DNA of 64,000 nucleotides. Origin: Devosia sp. Root436. GTDB lineage: Bacteria; Pseudomonadota; Alphaproteobacteria; Rhizobiales; Devosiaceae. Made by a program: the position numbers and the translations under genes. The notes beneath the pieces were generated by a model that was not told where the DNA came from, made no database searches, and saw only the letters and a program-made list of their open reading frames with translations. The first letter of the stretch is position 1. The number at the start of each line of letters is the position of its first letter. Where the stretch lies: positions 186,001 through 250,000 of the forward strand of contig NZ_LMEM01000014.1 in assembly GCF_001426345.1 (NCBI RefSeq), read 5' to 3'. This document shows, piece by piece, positions 17,303 to 26,261 of the stretch.

Positions 17303-17755
17303 CCGCCGGACGATGAGTTCGAGCGAGCGGGCAAAGCATTCCTGCTCGCTGGTCTCCAGCCCGCTGATGATGTCCTCGAGCGCCAAGGTCGGATCCTGGT
17401 CGAGCATAGCACGGCCCGCACCGGTCAGCTCGAGCAGCTCGGCGCGCCCCTTGGGCTGCTCCGCCGCCTTGGCCAGCAGGCCCTTCTGCACCAGCGTTCG
17501 CACCGTGCGGCTCACCGGGCCGTTGGCGAGGCCCTGGAAACGCGCCAGTTCGCTGGCGGTACGCTGGCTGATCGGCGCGCGGGAAAAATAGCGCAGGGCC
17601 GTCCATTGCGCTGGAAACAGATCGGCCGCGTAGCCGCGTGAATGCAGCATGCGGGCCGTCAGCTCCAGCAGTTCGGCGAGCGCAGATGTCGATAGGGACC
17701 GCAAAGCCAACTCCGCCGCAACGCTTTGGCCCCGACGCGCGTGCGCCTGGGCCAA
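17285..17755 (-). CDS. MarR family transcriptional regulator
   Basis: A 156-aa winged-helix protein: dimerisation helices at both ends, and a DNA-binding core ALRYFSRAPISQRTASELAR, then GPVSRTVRTLVQKGLLAK and the wing QPKGRAELLELTGAGRAML. It resembles MarR-type regulators of stress or efflux genes; the target is unknown. Its 3' end overlaps the response-regulator gene tail-to-tail. Confidence 0.88.
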   Translation of the reverse strand: MAQAHARRGQSVAAELALRSLSTSALAELLELTARMLHSRGYAADLFPAQWTALRYFSRAPISQRTASELARFQGLANGPVSRTVRTLVQKGLLAKAAEQPKGRAELLELTGAGRAMLDQDPTLALEDIISGLETSEQECFARSLELIVRRLSVLR

Positions 17756-17876
17756 GACTGATCGTGTCCATGCCCCCTATTCATACAAACCCTTTTACAC
17801 GACGAACAACGCCACGTCACAGCATCGTTAAAAATGTTATTTGCTCACTGGGCTTTTATAGGGCGTACGGCCCCGC

Positions 17877-18719
17877 TCAGGCGGGTATCTGCAGCCTGGC
17901 CTTCAGGTGGTCGTGGAGGCGCTGGTCGCGCGACGCGGTCGGGCGCAGGACGCAGGTGGTGCAATATTCGCCGGCCGATTCCGCGGTCGTATAGTAGCGG
18001 CAACAGCCGCCCCGCGCCCGGAACCATTCGCAGCCCAGGACGCGCTCGGGATCGGTCTCGTCGCGCACCACGATCTCCACGAACCCGGTCTGCTTGTTGG
18101 CCAGTGGCGAGCCGGGGGCGTGGATGATGGCGGAGGCAGCCTGCATGGCGTCGGTCTCCCGGCCAACCCGCTTGCCGGCCGCCAGCCAGCCCGCCGCCAG
18201 GGCATCGGCCACCAGCCGCCACATGGCGCCGCGGCCCAGCCGGGTTTTGGCAAAGAGCGCTTCGATCAGTGGCGCATGGGCCGCTATGGCGAGGGCCCGG
18301 ATATCGGCGGCATCGAGCGGCCGATGGCCGGCATCGGGATCGGCCAGCAGCCGCAGGGTGAAGCGCAGGGCATCGCCGCTCTCGCCGTCCTCCTCCCAGC
18401 GATACCACTGCGGCGCCGCGGCGATGGCGGCGGCGTCGATATCGGGCAGGCCGCCGGCCAGATGCAGGGCGCCCATGCCGCAGCCAAACGCCCAGCCGAT
18501 ATCCCCGATCAGGTAGGCGGCGCGGGTCTTGGCATCCATGCCCGTGGCGCCGTGGCCGACCTCGATCAGCCACGTGTCGATGACAGCGGGGGACAATGCG
18601 ACAACCGGCTCATGTCCGACAGGTTCGACGCCGATCGACAGATGCAGGTTCTGTGCCGATTGCAACGGCGCCAGAAACTGCCGCAGCGGCAGGGCAGCGA
18701 TGGCGTCTTTTGCCGTCAC
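17877..18719 (-). CDS. FhuF-like siderophore-iron reductase
   Basis: A 280-aa protein whose C-terminus carries the FhuF-type [2Fe-2S] cysteines: C239 and C240 (GGCCRYY), then C253 and C256 (YCTTC), spaced CC-x12-C-x2-C, close to the CC-x10-C-x2-C of E. coli FhuF. FhuF-like proteins reduce ferric iron from hydroxamate siderophores in the cytoplasm. The N-terminal region is only loosely conserved. No siderophore transporter is next to it. It is divergent from the nucleoside hydrolase, with about 200 bp between starts. Confidence 0.78.
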   Translation of the reverse strand: MTAKDAIAALPLRQFLAPLQSAQNLHLSIGVEPVGHEPVVALSPAVIDTWLIEVGHGATGMDAKTRAAYLIGDIGWAFGCGMGALHLAGGLPDIDAAAIAAAPQWYRWEEDGESGDALRFTLRLLADPDAGHRPLDAADIRALAIAAHAPLIEALFAKTRLGRGAMWRLVADALAAGWLAAGKRVGRETDAMQAASAIIHAPGSPLANKQTGFVEIVVRDETDPERVLGCEWFRARGGCCRYYTTAESAGEYCTTCVLRPTASRDQRLHDHLKARLQIPA

Positions 18720-18919
18720 GATATATATGATCTCCCAAGTCAGGATTAGCTAGTTCCCGCTTCGGCAAATGTCAATCCGGCCATGCTGGCCGCACCATCT
18801 TGACGGGCGGCATCCGCCATGATTGATGCCGCCACCCGATGGAGCATTGCGCTCCACCTCCCTTTCTTCCCCGCGCAGAGGCCCCCACGGCAGGGCGCGA
18901 TACAGCATTGGACGAATCC

Positions 18920-19870
18920 ATGAAGGTCATCTTCGATACCGATCCGGGCATCGACGACGCCATGGCGCTGCTCTACCTGAGCAAGCTGCCCGAAATCGAA
19001 CTGCTCGGCATCACCACCGTCGTCGGCAATGCCGATATCGCGACAACGACACGCAACGCGCTGTTCCTGCGTGAGCGCTTCCACATTGCCGCGCCGGTCA
19101 TCCAGGGCGCAGGCCAGACGCTTGACGGCAAGGTCAAGCCCGAGCCGGTCATCGTGCACGGCCATAACGGGCTGGGTGACATCGATATTCCGGCAGTCGA
19201 CGAGACGGGCCTGCAGCCGGGCACGGCATCGCAGTTCATCATCGATACGCTGCGCGCCCATCCAGGCGAGGTGACGATCATTGCCGTGGGGCGGATGACC
19301 AACCTGGCGCTCGCCTTGCGGCAGGACAAGGCCATTGCCGGCCTCACCAAACAGGTTGTGATCATGGGCGGGGCCTTCGGCTACGAAGGCCGCAGCGGCA
19401 ATATTACCCCGGCGGCCGAGGCCAATATCTATGGCGACCCGGTTGCCGCCGACGAGGTTTTCACGGCCGAATGGCCCGTCGTGGTGGTGGGGCTCGATGT
19501 GACGCATGACATCATCCTCACAGAGGACTACCTCGCCGCTTTATCGGCCGAGGCCGGGGAGAATGGCGAGTTGCTGCGCCAGATGTCGGATCACTATGCG
19601 CGCTTCTACAAGGACGTCATGGGCCTTGCCGGCGTGGTCGGGCACGACCTGCTGGCCGTGACTTATGCGCTGCGTCCCGACTGGTTCGAAACACGCTCCG
19701 GCCCCATCTGCGTCGTTTGCGACGGCATCGCCGCCGGCCAGACCATCCAGATGCCGGCGGCCCGCAAGGGTGGACACCCCGACTGGGCCAACCGCCCGCC
19801 ACACCTGATCTGCACCGCCGTCAACGCCGACGCCGTCCTGCGCCACTATCGCGAGACGGTAGCAGGGTAG
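18920..19870 (+). CDS. Inosine-uridine preferring nucleoside hydrolase family protein
   Basis: A 316-aa protein starting with the calcium-binding signature KVIFDTDPGIDDAMAL. It also has ITTVVGNADIATTTRNAL, VHGHNGLGDIDIP, VTIIAVGRMTNLALAL, VIMGGAFGYEGRSGNITP and AEANIYGDPVAADEVF. It hydrolyses the N-glycosidic bond of ribonucleosides in purine/pyrimidine salvage. The ATG at 18920 begins exactly at the motif; the longer ORF from 18839 is not conserved. The CRISPR array starts only 22 bp after its stop, so read-through could feed the array. Confidence 0.93.
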   Translation: MKVIFDTDPGIDDAMALLYLSKLPEIELLGITTVVGNADIATTTRNALFLRERFHIAAPVIQGAGQTLDGKVKPEPVIVHGHNGLGDIDIPAVDETGLQPGTASQFIIDTLRAHPGEVTIIAVGRMTNLALALRQDKAIAGLTKQVVIMGGAFGYEGRSGNITPAAEANIYGDPVAADEVFTAEWPVVVVGLDVTHDIILTEDYLAALSAEAGENGELLRQMSDHYARFYKDVMGLAGVVGHDLLAVTYALRPDWFETRSGPICVVCDGIAAGQTIQMPAARKGGHPDWANRPPHLICTAVNADAVLRHYRETVAG

Positions 19871-19892
19871 GGGCGTGGCGCATTGCGGCGGG

Positions 19893-21451
19893 GTTGCCGT
19901 TGGCCCGTCTTCTCTGAACTGCTAGGCTGAAGGGCATACTGGATGCCGCCGCATCGACCGTTGCCGTTGGCCCGTCTTCTCTGAACTGCTAGGCTCCAGG
20001 CCGATTGCCGCCTCAACATGGGCTGGGTTGCCGTTGGCCCGTCTTCTCTGAACTGCTAGGCTAGCGACGGCTATCTGTCGATGCACTTCGGGGTTGCCGT
20101 TGGCCCGTCTTCTCTGAACTGCTAGGCTTTCGTCGGCTCGTGATCGACGCAAAGCACTCGTTGCCGTTGGCCCGTCTTCTCTGAACTGCTAGGCTGAAGG
20201 CGCCTATGTGAACCTCGATCTCAGCGTTGCCGTTGGCCCGTCTTCTCTGAACTGCTAGGCTTCACCGGCCACGAACTGCCGAAGCATTTCGGTTGCCGTT
20301 GGCCCGTCTTCTCTGAACTGCTAGGCTGCTGCCGGCATGGCGTAGAGTTCCATGGCCGTTGCCGTTGGCCCGTCTTCTCTGAACTGCTAGGCTGCTCGCC
20401 ATGTCGGCCAAAAAGCTGATCGAGTTGCCGTTGGCCCGTCTTCTCTGAACTGCTAGGCTTAAGACGGTTGTTGCTGCACTGGTTAAGTCGTTGCCGTTGG
20501 CCCGTCTTCTCTGAACTGCTAGGCTCCATCAAGCCAATGGGCGCTTGGGCGCTCAGTTGCCGTTGGCCCGTCTTCTCTGAACTGCTAGGCTAGCCATAGG
20601 ACCGGATCGCGGCCGCGTCATGTTGCCGTTGGCCCGTCTTCTCTGAACTGCTAGGCTCCATGAACGGACGCGGATAAAGCGGTCTTCGTTGCCGTTGGCC
20701 CGTCTTCTCTGAACTGCTAGGCTCCTTGCGGTTCTCGTGCACCCAGAGAGCGTGTTGCCGTTGGCCCGTCTTCTCTGAACTGCTAGGCTATACATCCGCA
20801 CTGAAAGCGTCGATATCGAGTTGCCGTTGGCCCGTCTTCTCTGAACTGCTAGGCTACTAACCCCCATCCCCAAGCAGAAGGCATAGGTTGCCGTTGGCCC
20901 GTCTTCTCTGAACTGCTAGGCTCATGATCCGCGCGAATGACAACTTGCCTGAGTTGCCGTTGGCCCGTCTTCTCTGAACTGCTAGGCTGGCCGCTTCCCA
21001 GATCGTGGCGCCACACCAGTTGCCGTTGGCCCGTCTTCTCTGAACTGCTAGGCTTGGTGACGGGTGACCGCGTTCTGGTCAAGGGTTGCCGTTGGCCCGT
21101 CTTCTCTGAACTGCTAGGCTGTAGGAGGTGGTTGGTCCCACGCTCACTCTGTTGCCGTTGGCCCGTCTTCTCTGAACTGCTAGGCTCGCGCACACAACAT
21201 CCTCAATGCAGCGGTCGTTGCCGTTGGCCCGTCTTCTCTGAACTGCTAGGCTTGATGTTGCCTTTGTACTCCCGGCCCCAGTGTTGCCGTTGGCCCGTCT
21301 TCTCTGAACTGCTAGGCTCTTTTCGCTCATGGGCTGATCGGCTTCCCGGTTGCCGTTGGCCCGTCTTCTCTGAACTGCTAGGCTTAGCGCCTGACATGGC
21401 TCGATCCATTGAGCGGTTGCCGTTGGCCCGTCTTCTCTGAACTGCTAGGCT
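19893..21451 (+). CRISPR. Type II-C CRISPR array, 24 repeats and 23 spacers
   Basis: Twenty-four copies of a 36-bp repeat (GTTGCCGTTGGCCCGTC...CTGAACTGCTAGGCT) separated by 23 unique spacers: 18 of 30 bp and 5 of 31 bp. All repeats read as identical, including both terminal ones. The plus orientation is assigned because the tracrRNA anti-repeat (26465-26500, plus strand) is complementary to the repeat in this direction and is followed by a terminator. That means the array is transcribed towards, and opposite to, the cas genes. Only 22 bp separate it from the upstream gene, so there is no room for a conventional leader on the left. No spacer was matched to a source. Confidence 0.99.
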
Positions 21452-21460
21452 CGATGTTGG

Positions 21461-21491
21461 CCGAAATCTCTGTAAACACAGGAGATTTCGG
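21461..21491. terminator. Hairpin between array and cas2
   Basis: CCGAAATCTC (21461-21470) and GAGATTTCGG (21482-21491) form a perfect 10-bp stem; the loop TGTAAACACAG can add TGT/ACA pairs with one bulged base. It sits in the 72-bp gap between the last repeat and the cas2 stop. It could end the array transcript, the cas operon, or both, or mark the array boundary. Neither side has a strong U-run, so the terminator label is tentative. Confidence 0.5.
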
Positions 21492-21523
21492 TCACTTCGG
21501 CGTCTGGAAATTGGCGGCTGGAC

Positions 21524-21889
21524 TTAGAAAAGTGCCATCTGGTCCGGATTTTTTCTCGCTGGGCGGCGGCCTTGATCCGAGAATCGCACGATGTTCTCAT
21601 ACTGCCGGTCGGTGAACTGGAAGATGTAGACATTGCCAAACTCCGGCAGCTTTGCACCGATCTTGCGGACGTAGGAGTCGAACTGCTCCTTGCCGTTGCA
21701 GAAGCGAAGATAGTTGGAAAGCTGGCTCATTTCAAAGCCAAGATCGAGCAGGTCGTGGCGGAATCGGTTGGCGGCCTTGCGCTGGGCCGGTGTCTCGACA
21801 GGCAGATCGAAGGTTACCAGCATCCACATGAATCGGTATCCGCTGAGGTGGGAAGGTTCGGCATTGGCCCTAAGTTCCCGCCGGGTCAT
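21524..21889 (-). CDS. cas2: CRISPR-associated endonuclease Cas2 (type II)
   Basis: A 121-aa protein with the ferredoxin-like Cas2 core: MLVTFDLPVETPAQRKAANR, with the metal-site aspartate at D28, then LLDLGFEMSQLSNYLRF and FGNVYIFQFTDRQYENI. It forms the Cas1-Cas2 spacer integration complex. The ATG at 21889 has a GGAGG 6 bp upstream and overlaps the end of cas1 by 20 bp; the longer ORF to 22027 is a cas1 shadow. It is the last gene of the cas9-cas1-cas2 operon. Confidence 0.95.
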   Translation of the reverse strand: MTRRELRANAEPSHLSGYRFMWMLVTFDLPVETPAQRKAANRFRHDLLDLGFEMSQLSNYLRFCNGKEQFDSYVRKIGAKLPEFGNVYIFQFTDRQYENIVRFSDQGRRPARKNPDQMALF

Positions 21890-22799
21890 CGAGGGCCTCC
21901 TCGCGCCGCTCAGCGAAGACAAGCCCGGCGGGCAAAGCGAGTCGGGCTTCGCCGGATTCGAAGCTGGTTGCCACCGAATGGACAAAGCGCTGCACGTGGA
22001 CCGCAAGCGGCGAGACGATGTCGCCACTAGTCAGATCGAGCGTGGAAATGGCTGCCAGTTGCCGCTTGGTGTCTGGGTTGACCTCGGTGGCGCCTTCGGT
22101 GGCAAGGCGCCGAACCAATTCGTCGACGAGCGGGCGGTAGGGCTCCATCAGGTCGTCGGACAGGGCGAAAGCATTGGCGCGATTGGAATGAAAAACGCTG
22201 ATGGTGGGGTGCAGCCCCGCTGCACAGATGGCGCGGGAGACGATCGCGCGTAATACCGCATAGCCGTAGTTGAGCAGGCCATTGAGGCCGGCTGCGTCTT
22301 GATCGCGCGAAAAGTCCGGGCCGAACAGGGCCTTCCAGTATCGCCGCGCCGCCTGCGCCTCCACATTGTCGGGATCGCCGGAACGAACCTTGCGGGCGAG
22401 CATGTCGAAAGCGCCGGCTTCGACGCCGCGGCGCATGAGAACGTCGCCCTGCATGCGGATTTTGCTGGCCACTATCCTGGCCCAAATCTGCTTGCCGAGC
22501 GGGCGGGTGGCCGCAATCTGGGCCCGCATGCGCGCCGCCTGCAGGTGATGCCCTTCCAGCGGCCAGACGCAGGCGACCGGCGCATGGTTGGTGCCGCATA
22601 TGACCACCGGCACAGCGCGCTCGCTCAGCCGCGTGAAGACGCTATTGGACCAACTGGTGCCATGCGCATGCACAATCAATGCGCCAATATCGTCGAGTGC
22701 AATACGCCCGCGCTCCTCGCCGGCTTCGCTCACGGTCAAAAATCCGCGATGCACCGCCAGAAACAGGCCATCGGTTTCTATGTCGACTATCCGCTCCAT
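21870..22799 (-). CDS. cas1: CRISPR-associated endonuclease Cas1 (type II)
   Basis: A 309-aa integrase with an N-terminal beta domain (GRIALDDIGALIVHAHGTSW) and an alpha-helical catalytic domain. The metal-binding residues are E147 (NVEAQAARRYW), H204 (TISVFHSNRANAFAL) and E219 (LSDDLMEPYRP). Length and motifs match type II Cas1. It starts 55 bp after the cas9 stop. No cas4 or csn2 is present, which with the short Cas9 makes the locus subtype II-C. Confidence 0.97.
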   Translation of the reverse strand: MERIVDIETDGLFLAVHRGFLTVSEAGEERGRIALDDIGALIVHAHGTSWSNSVFTRLSERAVPVVICGTNHAPVACVWPLEGHHLQAARMRAQIAATRPLGKQIWARIVASKIRMQGDVLMRRGVEAGAFDMLARKVRSGDPDNVEAQAARRYWKALFGPDFSRDQDAAGLNGLLNYGYAVLRAIVSRAICAAGLHPTISVFHSNRANAFALSDDLMEPYRPLVDELVRRLATEGATEVNPDTKRQLAAISTLDLTSGDIVSPLAVHVQRFVHSVATSFESGEARLALPAGLVFAERREEALDDPAGT

Positions 22800-22854
22800 G
22801 ACGGCAACACTATGCCGCCGCTATTGAGCGCGAAATTTATTCCTTTATTTAGTG

Positions 22855-25800
22855 TTAACCGGCGTCGTTCTGCTTGCGCGCGTTGCGGCTCTCGCGGTCC
22901 TGCGGGCCTGGATCGAAGACACGTCCGGTCTCATCCACCCGTACCTGGCGGAGTTGTACATCCCGCATGGCGCCACCTGACTTGTAGAAATAGCGGAACC
23001 GGTCCTCTGGATCGGCATCCCGGCTCTTGAGCGCGCCGCCCTCCCGGTTACCGGCAAGCGCCATCTGTCCGCCGGCACTGAATTTCACGACCCGTCCGAT
23101 GGTATAACCATCCTGGGGATGCTCATAGGCCACCATGTCGTTCTGGTGCAGGCTCAGCACCTTGCGGGCGGCGGGATTTTTGCTGCGGATTTCGGACTGC
23201 CAGTCGGGTCGATGGGCATTGAACATGCTCACCACCTCGTGGGTCCATTTGCCATTGGGCAATTCCCAGACGTCGTAGCGATAGTTGGCGTCGCCCTTGT
23301 AGCCCTTATAGGCCTTCCCGGCCTGGTCCTTTATGGCGATGACGCTGACCGGCTCGACCACGCGCACATGGCGGATGCCTTTATAGGGTCCGCTCTCGCT
23401 GAAGCGGGCGAGCGCGGCCGCCAGCTCGGCTTTGCCGGAAATGCCCGATATGGCGGCATAGAGCGCGTCGGCGAGCTGCCGATCGCGGATCGAGGGAATG
23501 TCTTTTTCGGTCAGGCTGGCGAACGGGACGCGGTGCACCATGATCGGCACGCCGTTCCGCGCTTCTCCGGTAAAGCCATAGGCGGTATCATTGTGCAACT
23601 GGCCGGCTGTCCGGCCCGGCTTACCTGGTTTGGGCAGCGAGCCGTGATCGGGCTTATGGCTGACCACGATGCGGTCGATGGCAGCCTTCACGTCGTCGTA
23701 AAAGCCCGGCCAGGGCGGCTCGATCTTGCCGATGGTTTCCTCGAGCGCCAGCGCCTCGCGCCCGCCTGCTACAGTCGCGATGCGCTGCAGCAGACGGCGG
23801 GTGGTCACCCCGACGACAATGGCGTCGATGGCGTGATGGCGGTGGTCGTTGCGATTTTTCTGATTGTGGTCGGAGATGATGGCGTTGAGGCCCCATTGCC
23901 GCCGCAACATCTCGGTCATCCTCCCCGGAATGACGCGGACATGGTTTCGGCGTGCGGGGCCGCCCCATTCGTCCGGTTCCTCGTCAGGATAAAGCGCGCC
24001 CAGATATTCATGCGCCAGGCGCGACAGATATTGGGTGTCGGTCAGCTGGCGGGCGAGAAAACTCTCATCGTCCTTGAATTTCTTCATCGCCTCGCGGCCG
24101 AAGCGCCAGGCCTTGTTGCGGGGCAGGCGCTCGGCCCGCGCCAGGATGTCGTCGTACCGATCATGCCATTGCGGCACCTCGGCAGGGGCGTGATTGCCCT
24201 TTTGCCTGTTGCATTCGACATGGCAGACGATGCGGTTGGCCTGGCTGTCATCGAGGGTTTTCGACCAGGGCAGGATGTGGTCGATATCGACCTGGTTGGA
24301 AAGCAGCGTGCCGATGCCGATCGCCTTGCCGCAATAGATGCATTCTCGGTTTTCGGGCTGCTTGAGGTTGAGATCTTCCCATAGCTTGAGCAGGACGCGG
24401 TTGTAGCCGTTGTTCGCGTGGCCAAGTTCCTCCAGCTTCTTTCCTCGTGCTTCCGCGGCCTTGGTGTTCCGCGCGATCTCCCGGTTTTTCTCGGCCTTCT
24501 GTTCCTCGTTGAGCTTGAGGTCGCGCGCCAGTTCCAGCGCGATCTGTTCGGGCCGGCCGTGGCGGCGCATCAGCACGTTGACGATGCGCTTGAGCTGGTT
24601 GAGCCCGATATGGACGGTGGGATTGGTCAGGCGACCCTTTTGCACGTCATAGGGGTCGGCGGGCTTGCCGGTGCCCGGCGGAATGCGCCGGCCCAGAACC
24701 TCCTGATAGGGTGGAAGCTCGCGCGCATCGGTCACGGCGCGCTGCAGGGCGGGGTTGTCGCCCCAGATATTATCCATGGCCTGCCGCTCGGTCAGCACCA
24801 CGTCGCGCCCGGCATCGTCCTTGACGGTACCGTTTCTCAGCTCATCAAGCATGTCCCGCAGCGCCGTCTCACCCAGGCGGCCGTAGCCGGTCGGGAGTTT
24901 CGCGGCGGCAATGGCATCGATCCGGTCGGCGGCAAAGCCATAGCGCTCTTCGAGCCATGCCTTGACCTCCAGCGGGTCTTCGGTGTCGAGCAGCATCGCG
25001 ACCACCGCCCAGCGCTCGGCCAGCGGCATGCCGATCCAGGCCTGGCCGAAGCGGTCCTTGTGGCTCATTTCGGCCGCGACCTCGTCGCCCTTGAGCTTGT
25101 CGCGGGCGTCGCTCTCCTTGTTGAAGCGGGTTCCGGTGGGCGCCTTGATTGTCTTGCGCAGCGCGGTGAAAGCCGAGGAGCGCTGTGTGCGCAACTGGTT
25201 GAACAGCCTATCGCGCTGGTCAGGCGTCAGCTTTTCGCGCCGGTCGCCACGATGGACGACTTCCAGCTCATTGAGCTCCTTGATCAGCCGGAATTCCTGG
25301 AACAGGGGATGCGCCTTGGGCAGGCGATCCTCATCCGGGTGGAAACTGCATTTGCCGACTGTCGGCCGTTTGAGAGGGCGCTGGAAAAACATCACCCAAT
25401 GCAGGTGGTCGCGCCGTTCCTCGGTCAGCAGTTCGGGATAGAAGGCGGCCTGTGCTTCCCATATCGCGGCGAATTCGCGCTCGAGAAAGCTGCGTTCGGG
25501 ATAAAAGCCATAGCCGTCCTCTTCCTTGTCGTCCTCGCCGGGGACGCGCGACGGGCGCACGCGCACCCATTTGCCAGCGGCATGCTGCTTATGCAGGAAC
25601 TCGCCGAGGGTTCGTGCTCCTGCTTCATCGAGTTTTCGGCCAAGGCGCGAAATAGCCGAGGCGATCTTGCCCTGGTCGTTATCGCGTTTGTCGGTCTTGC
25701 GGTTGGATTTGAAGCCCCGCCGCTGGTTGAGGTGAAACAGCGCGCGCCCCAGTTGATAGAGCGGCAGTTTTTCGTCCAGCGCGCGGGCCCGCAGTGCATA

Positions 25801-26133
25801 GACATTGCTGGCCACTTCCCCGAAACGCCGGTCATTGGTTTCGGCCACCAGCGCCTTGCGCGCCGCTTTGGTCGCCGGCATCAGGCCGAATTCGGTCAAG
25901 GTGTTGAGCACCGTTCGGCGGCGGCGCTTATAGCGGTCGCGGCGGCGCGACATGCCGCGCGCAATGCGGCGCCCCTCGGCCAGCGAGGTGCCGGACTTGG
26001 GCTCGCGCCCATCGGCATAGATGCGCACGCCAGCCTCGATGATGCCGACAGGCTCGCCCTGTTCGTCGAGACGCAGGGCGGCCCAGCCGATGGAATTTGT
26101 GCCCTTGTCCAGTCCAAGAGAATACGATACCAA
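22855..26133 (-). CDS. cas9: Cas9, type II-C RNA-guided endonuclease
   Basis: 1092 aa from a TTG at 26133, a typical compact II-C length. RuvC-I is SLGLDKGTNSIGWAAL with D9. The arginine-rich bridge helix (RRIARGMSRRRDRYKRRRR) is near 55-75. RuvC-II has E534 (QIALELARDL). The HNH domain has DIDHILPWSKTLDDSQANR with H619, bracketed by CIYC and CHVEC cysteine pairs that could hold zinc. RuvC-III has HRHHAIDAIVVG with H767 and D770. All nuclease residues are intact, so it should cut both strands. The upstream in-frame TTG at 26145 overlaps the GGAGGG ribosome-binding site, so 26133 is preferred. Its promoter region is matched by a guide-like sequence beside the tracrRNA. Confidence 0.98.
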   Translation of the reverse strand: MVSYSLGLDKGTNSIGWAALRLDEQGEPVGIIEAGVRIYADGREPKSGTSLAEGRRIARGMSRRRDRYKRRRRTVLNTLTEFGLMPATKAARKALVAETNDRRFGEVASNVYALRARALDEKLPLYQLGRALFHLNQRRGFKSNRKTDKRDNDQGKIASAISRLGRKLDEAGARTLGEFLHKQHAAGKWVRVRPSRVPGEDDKEEDGYGFYPERSFLEREFAAIWEAQAAFYPELLTEERRDHLHWVMFFQRPLKRPTVGKCSFHPDEDRLPKAHPLFQEFRLIKELNELEVVHRGDRREKLTPDQRDRLFNQLRTQRSSAFTALRKTIKAPTGTRFNKESDARDKLKGDEVAAEMSHKDRFGQAWIGMPLAERWAVVAMLLDTEDPLEVKAWLEERYGFAADRIDAIAAAKLPTGYGRLGETALRDMLDELRNGTVKDDAGRDVVLTERQAMDNIWGDNPALQRAVTDARELPPYQEVLGRRIPPGTGKPADPYDVQKGRLTNPTVHIGLNQLKRIVNVLMRRHGRPEQIALELARDLKLNEEQKAEKNREIARNTKAAEARGKKLEELGHANNGYNRVLLKLWEDLNLKQPENRECIYCGKAIGIGTLLSNQVDIDHILPWSKTLDDSQANRIVCHVECNRQKGNHAPAEVPQWHDRYDDILARAERLPRNKAWRFGREAMKKFKDDESFLARQLTDTQYLSRLAHEYLGALYPDEEPDEWGGPARRNHVRVIPGRMTEMLRRQWGLNAIISDHNQKNRNDHRHHAIDAIVVGVTTRRLLQRIATVAGGREALALEETIGKIEPPWPGFYDDVKAAIDRIVVSHKPDHGSLPKPGKPGRTAGQLHNDTAYGFTGEARNGVPIMVHRVPFASLTEKDIPSIRDRQLADALYAAISGISGKAELAAALARFSESGPYKGIRHVRVVEPVSVIAIKDQAGKAYKGYKGDANYRYDVWELPNGKWTHEVVSMFNAHRPDWQSEIRSKNPAARKVLSLHQNDMVAYEHPQDGYTIGRVVKFSAGGQMALAGNREGGALKSRDADPEDRFRYFYKSGGAMRDVQLRQVRVDETGRVFDPGPQDRESRNARKQNDAG

Positions 26134-26148
26134 CGAGCCCTCCAAACA

Positions 26149-26184
26149 CTTATAAGTTTGATGGTAATCAAGTTGTCTTATAAG
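26149..26184. promoter_or_regulatory. cas9 promoter region with two CTTATAAG palindromes and a self-target site
   Basis: The AT-rich region just upstream of cas9 holds two identical 8-bp palindromes, CTTATAAG at 26149-26156 and 26177-26184; each supplies a TATAAG that could act as a -10 box on the minus strand. No good -35 could be fixed. Bases 26161-26182, overlapping the distal palindrome, match 19 of 22 bases of the guide-like segment at 26382-26403. On the plus strand the bases after this protospacer are AGGAATAA, the PAM position for this Cas9. Confidence 0.6.
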
Positions 26185-26261
26185 GAATAATTAGGTACGT
26201 AAAGAAATATGTTGCCTATGGGTCGGCTAAGGGTTACGGCTAACGGAATTGCCAAAGAGGC

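Noticed and set aside
19922-21440. Long ORFs on both strands with a repeated SSSEKTGQRQ, SLAVQRRRANGN or WPVFSELLG pattern
   Set aside because: They are translations of the CRISPR array; the 66-bp period is a multiple of 3, which keeps frames open. No start signals or protein family.
19893-21451. Array transcribed on the minus strand together with the cas operon
   Set aside because: The anti-repeat is followed by a terminator only on the plus strand, which fixes the repeat orientation as plus.
24418-26190. 590-aa plus-strand ORF opposite cas9
   Set aside because: It is an antisense shadow; the minus-strand frame has all Cas9 motifs.
26211-26216. A second GTTGCC near the cas9 promoter as another repeat remnant
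   Set aside because: Only six bases match and none of the other repeat blocks follow; likely chance.
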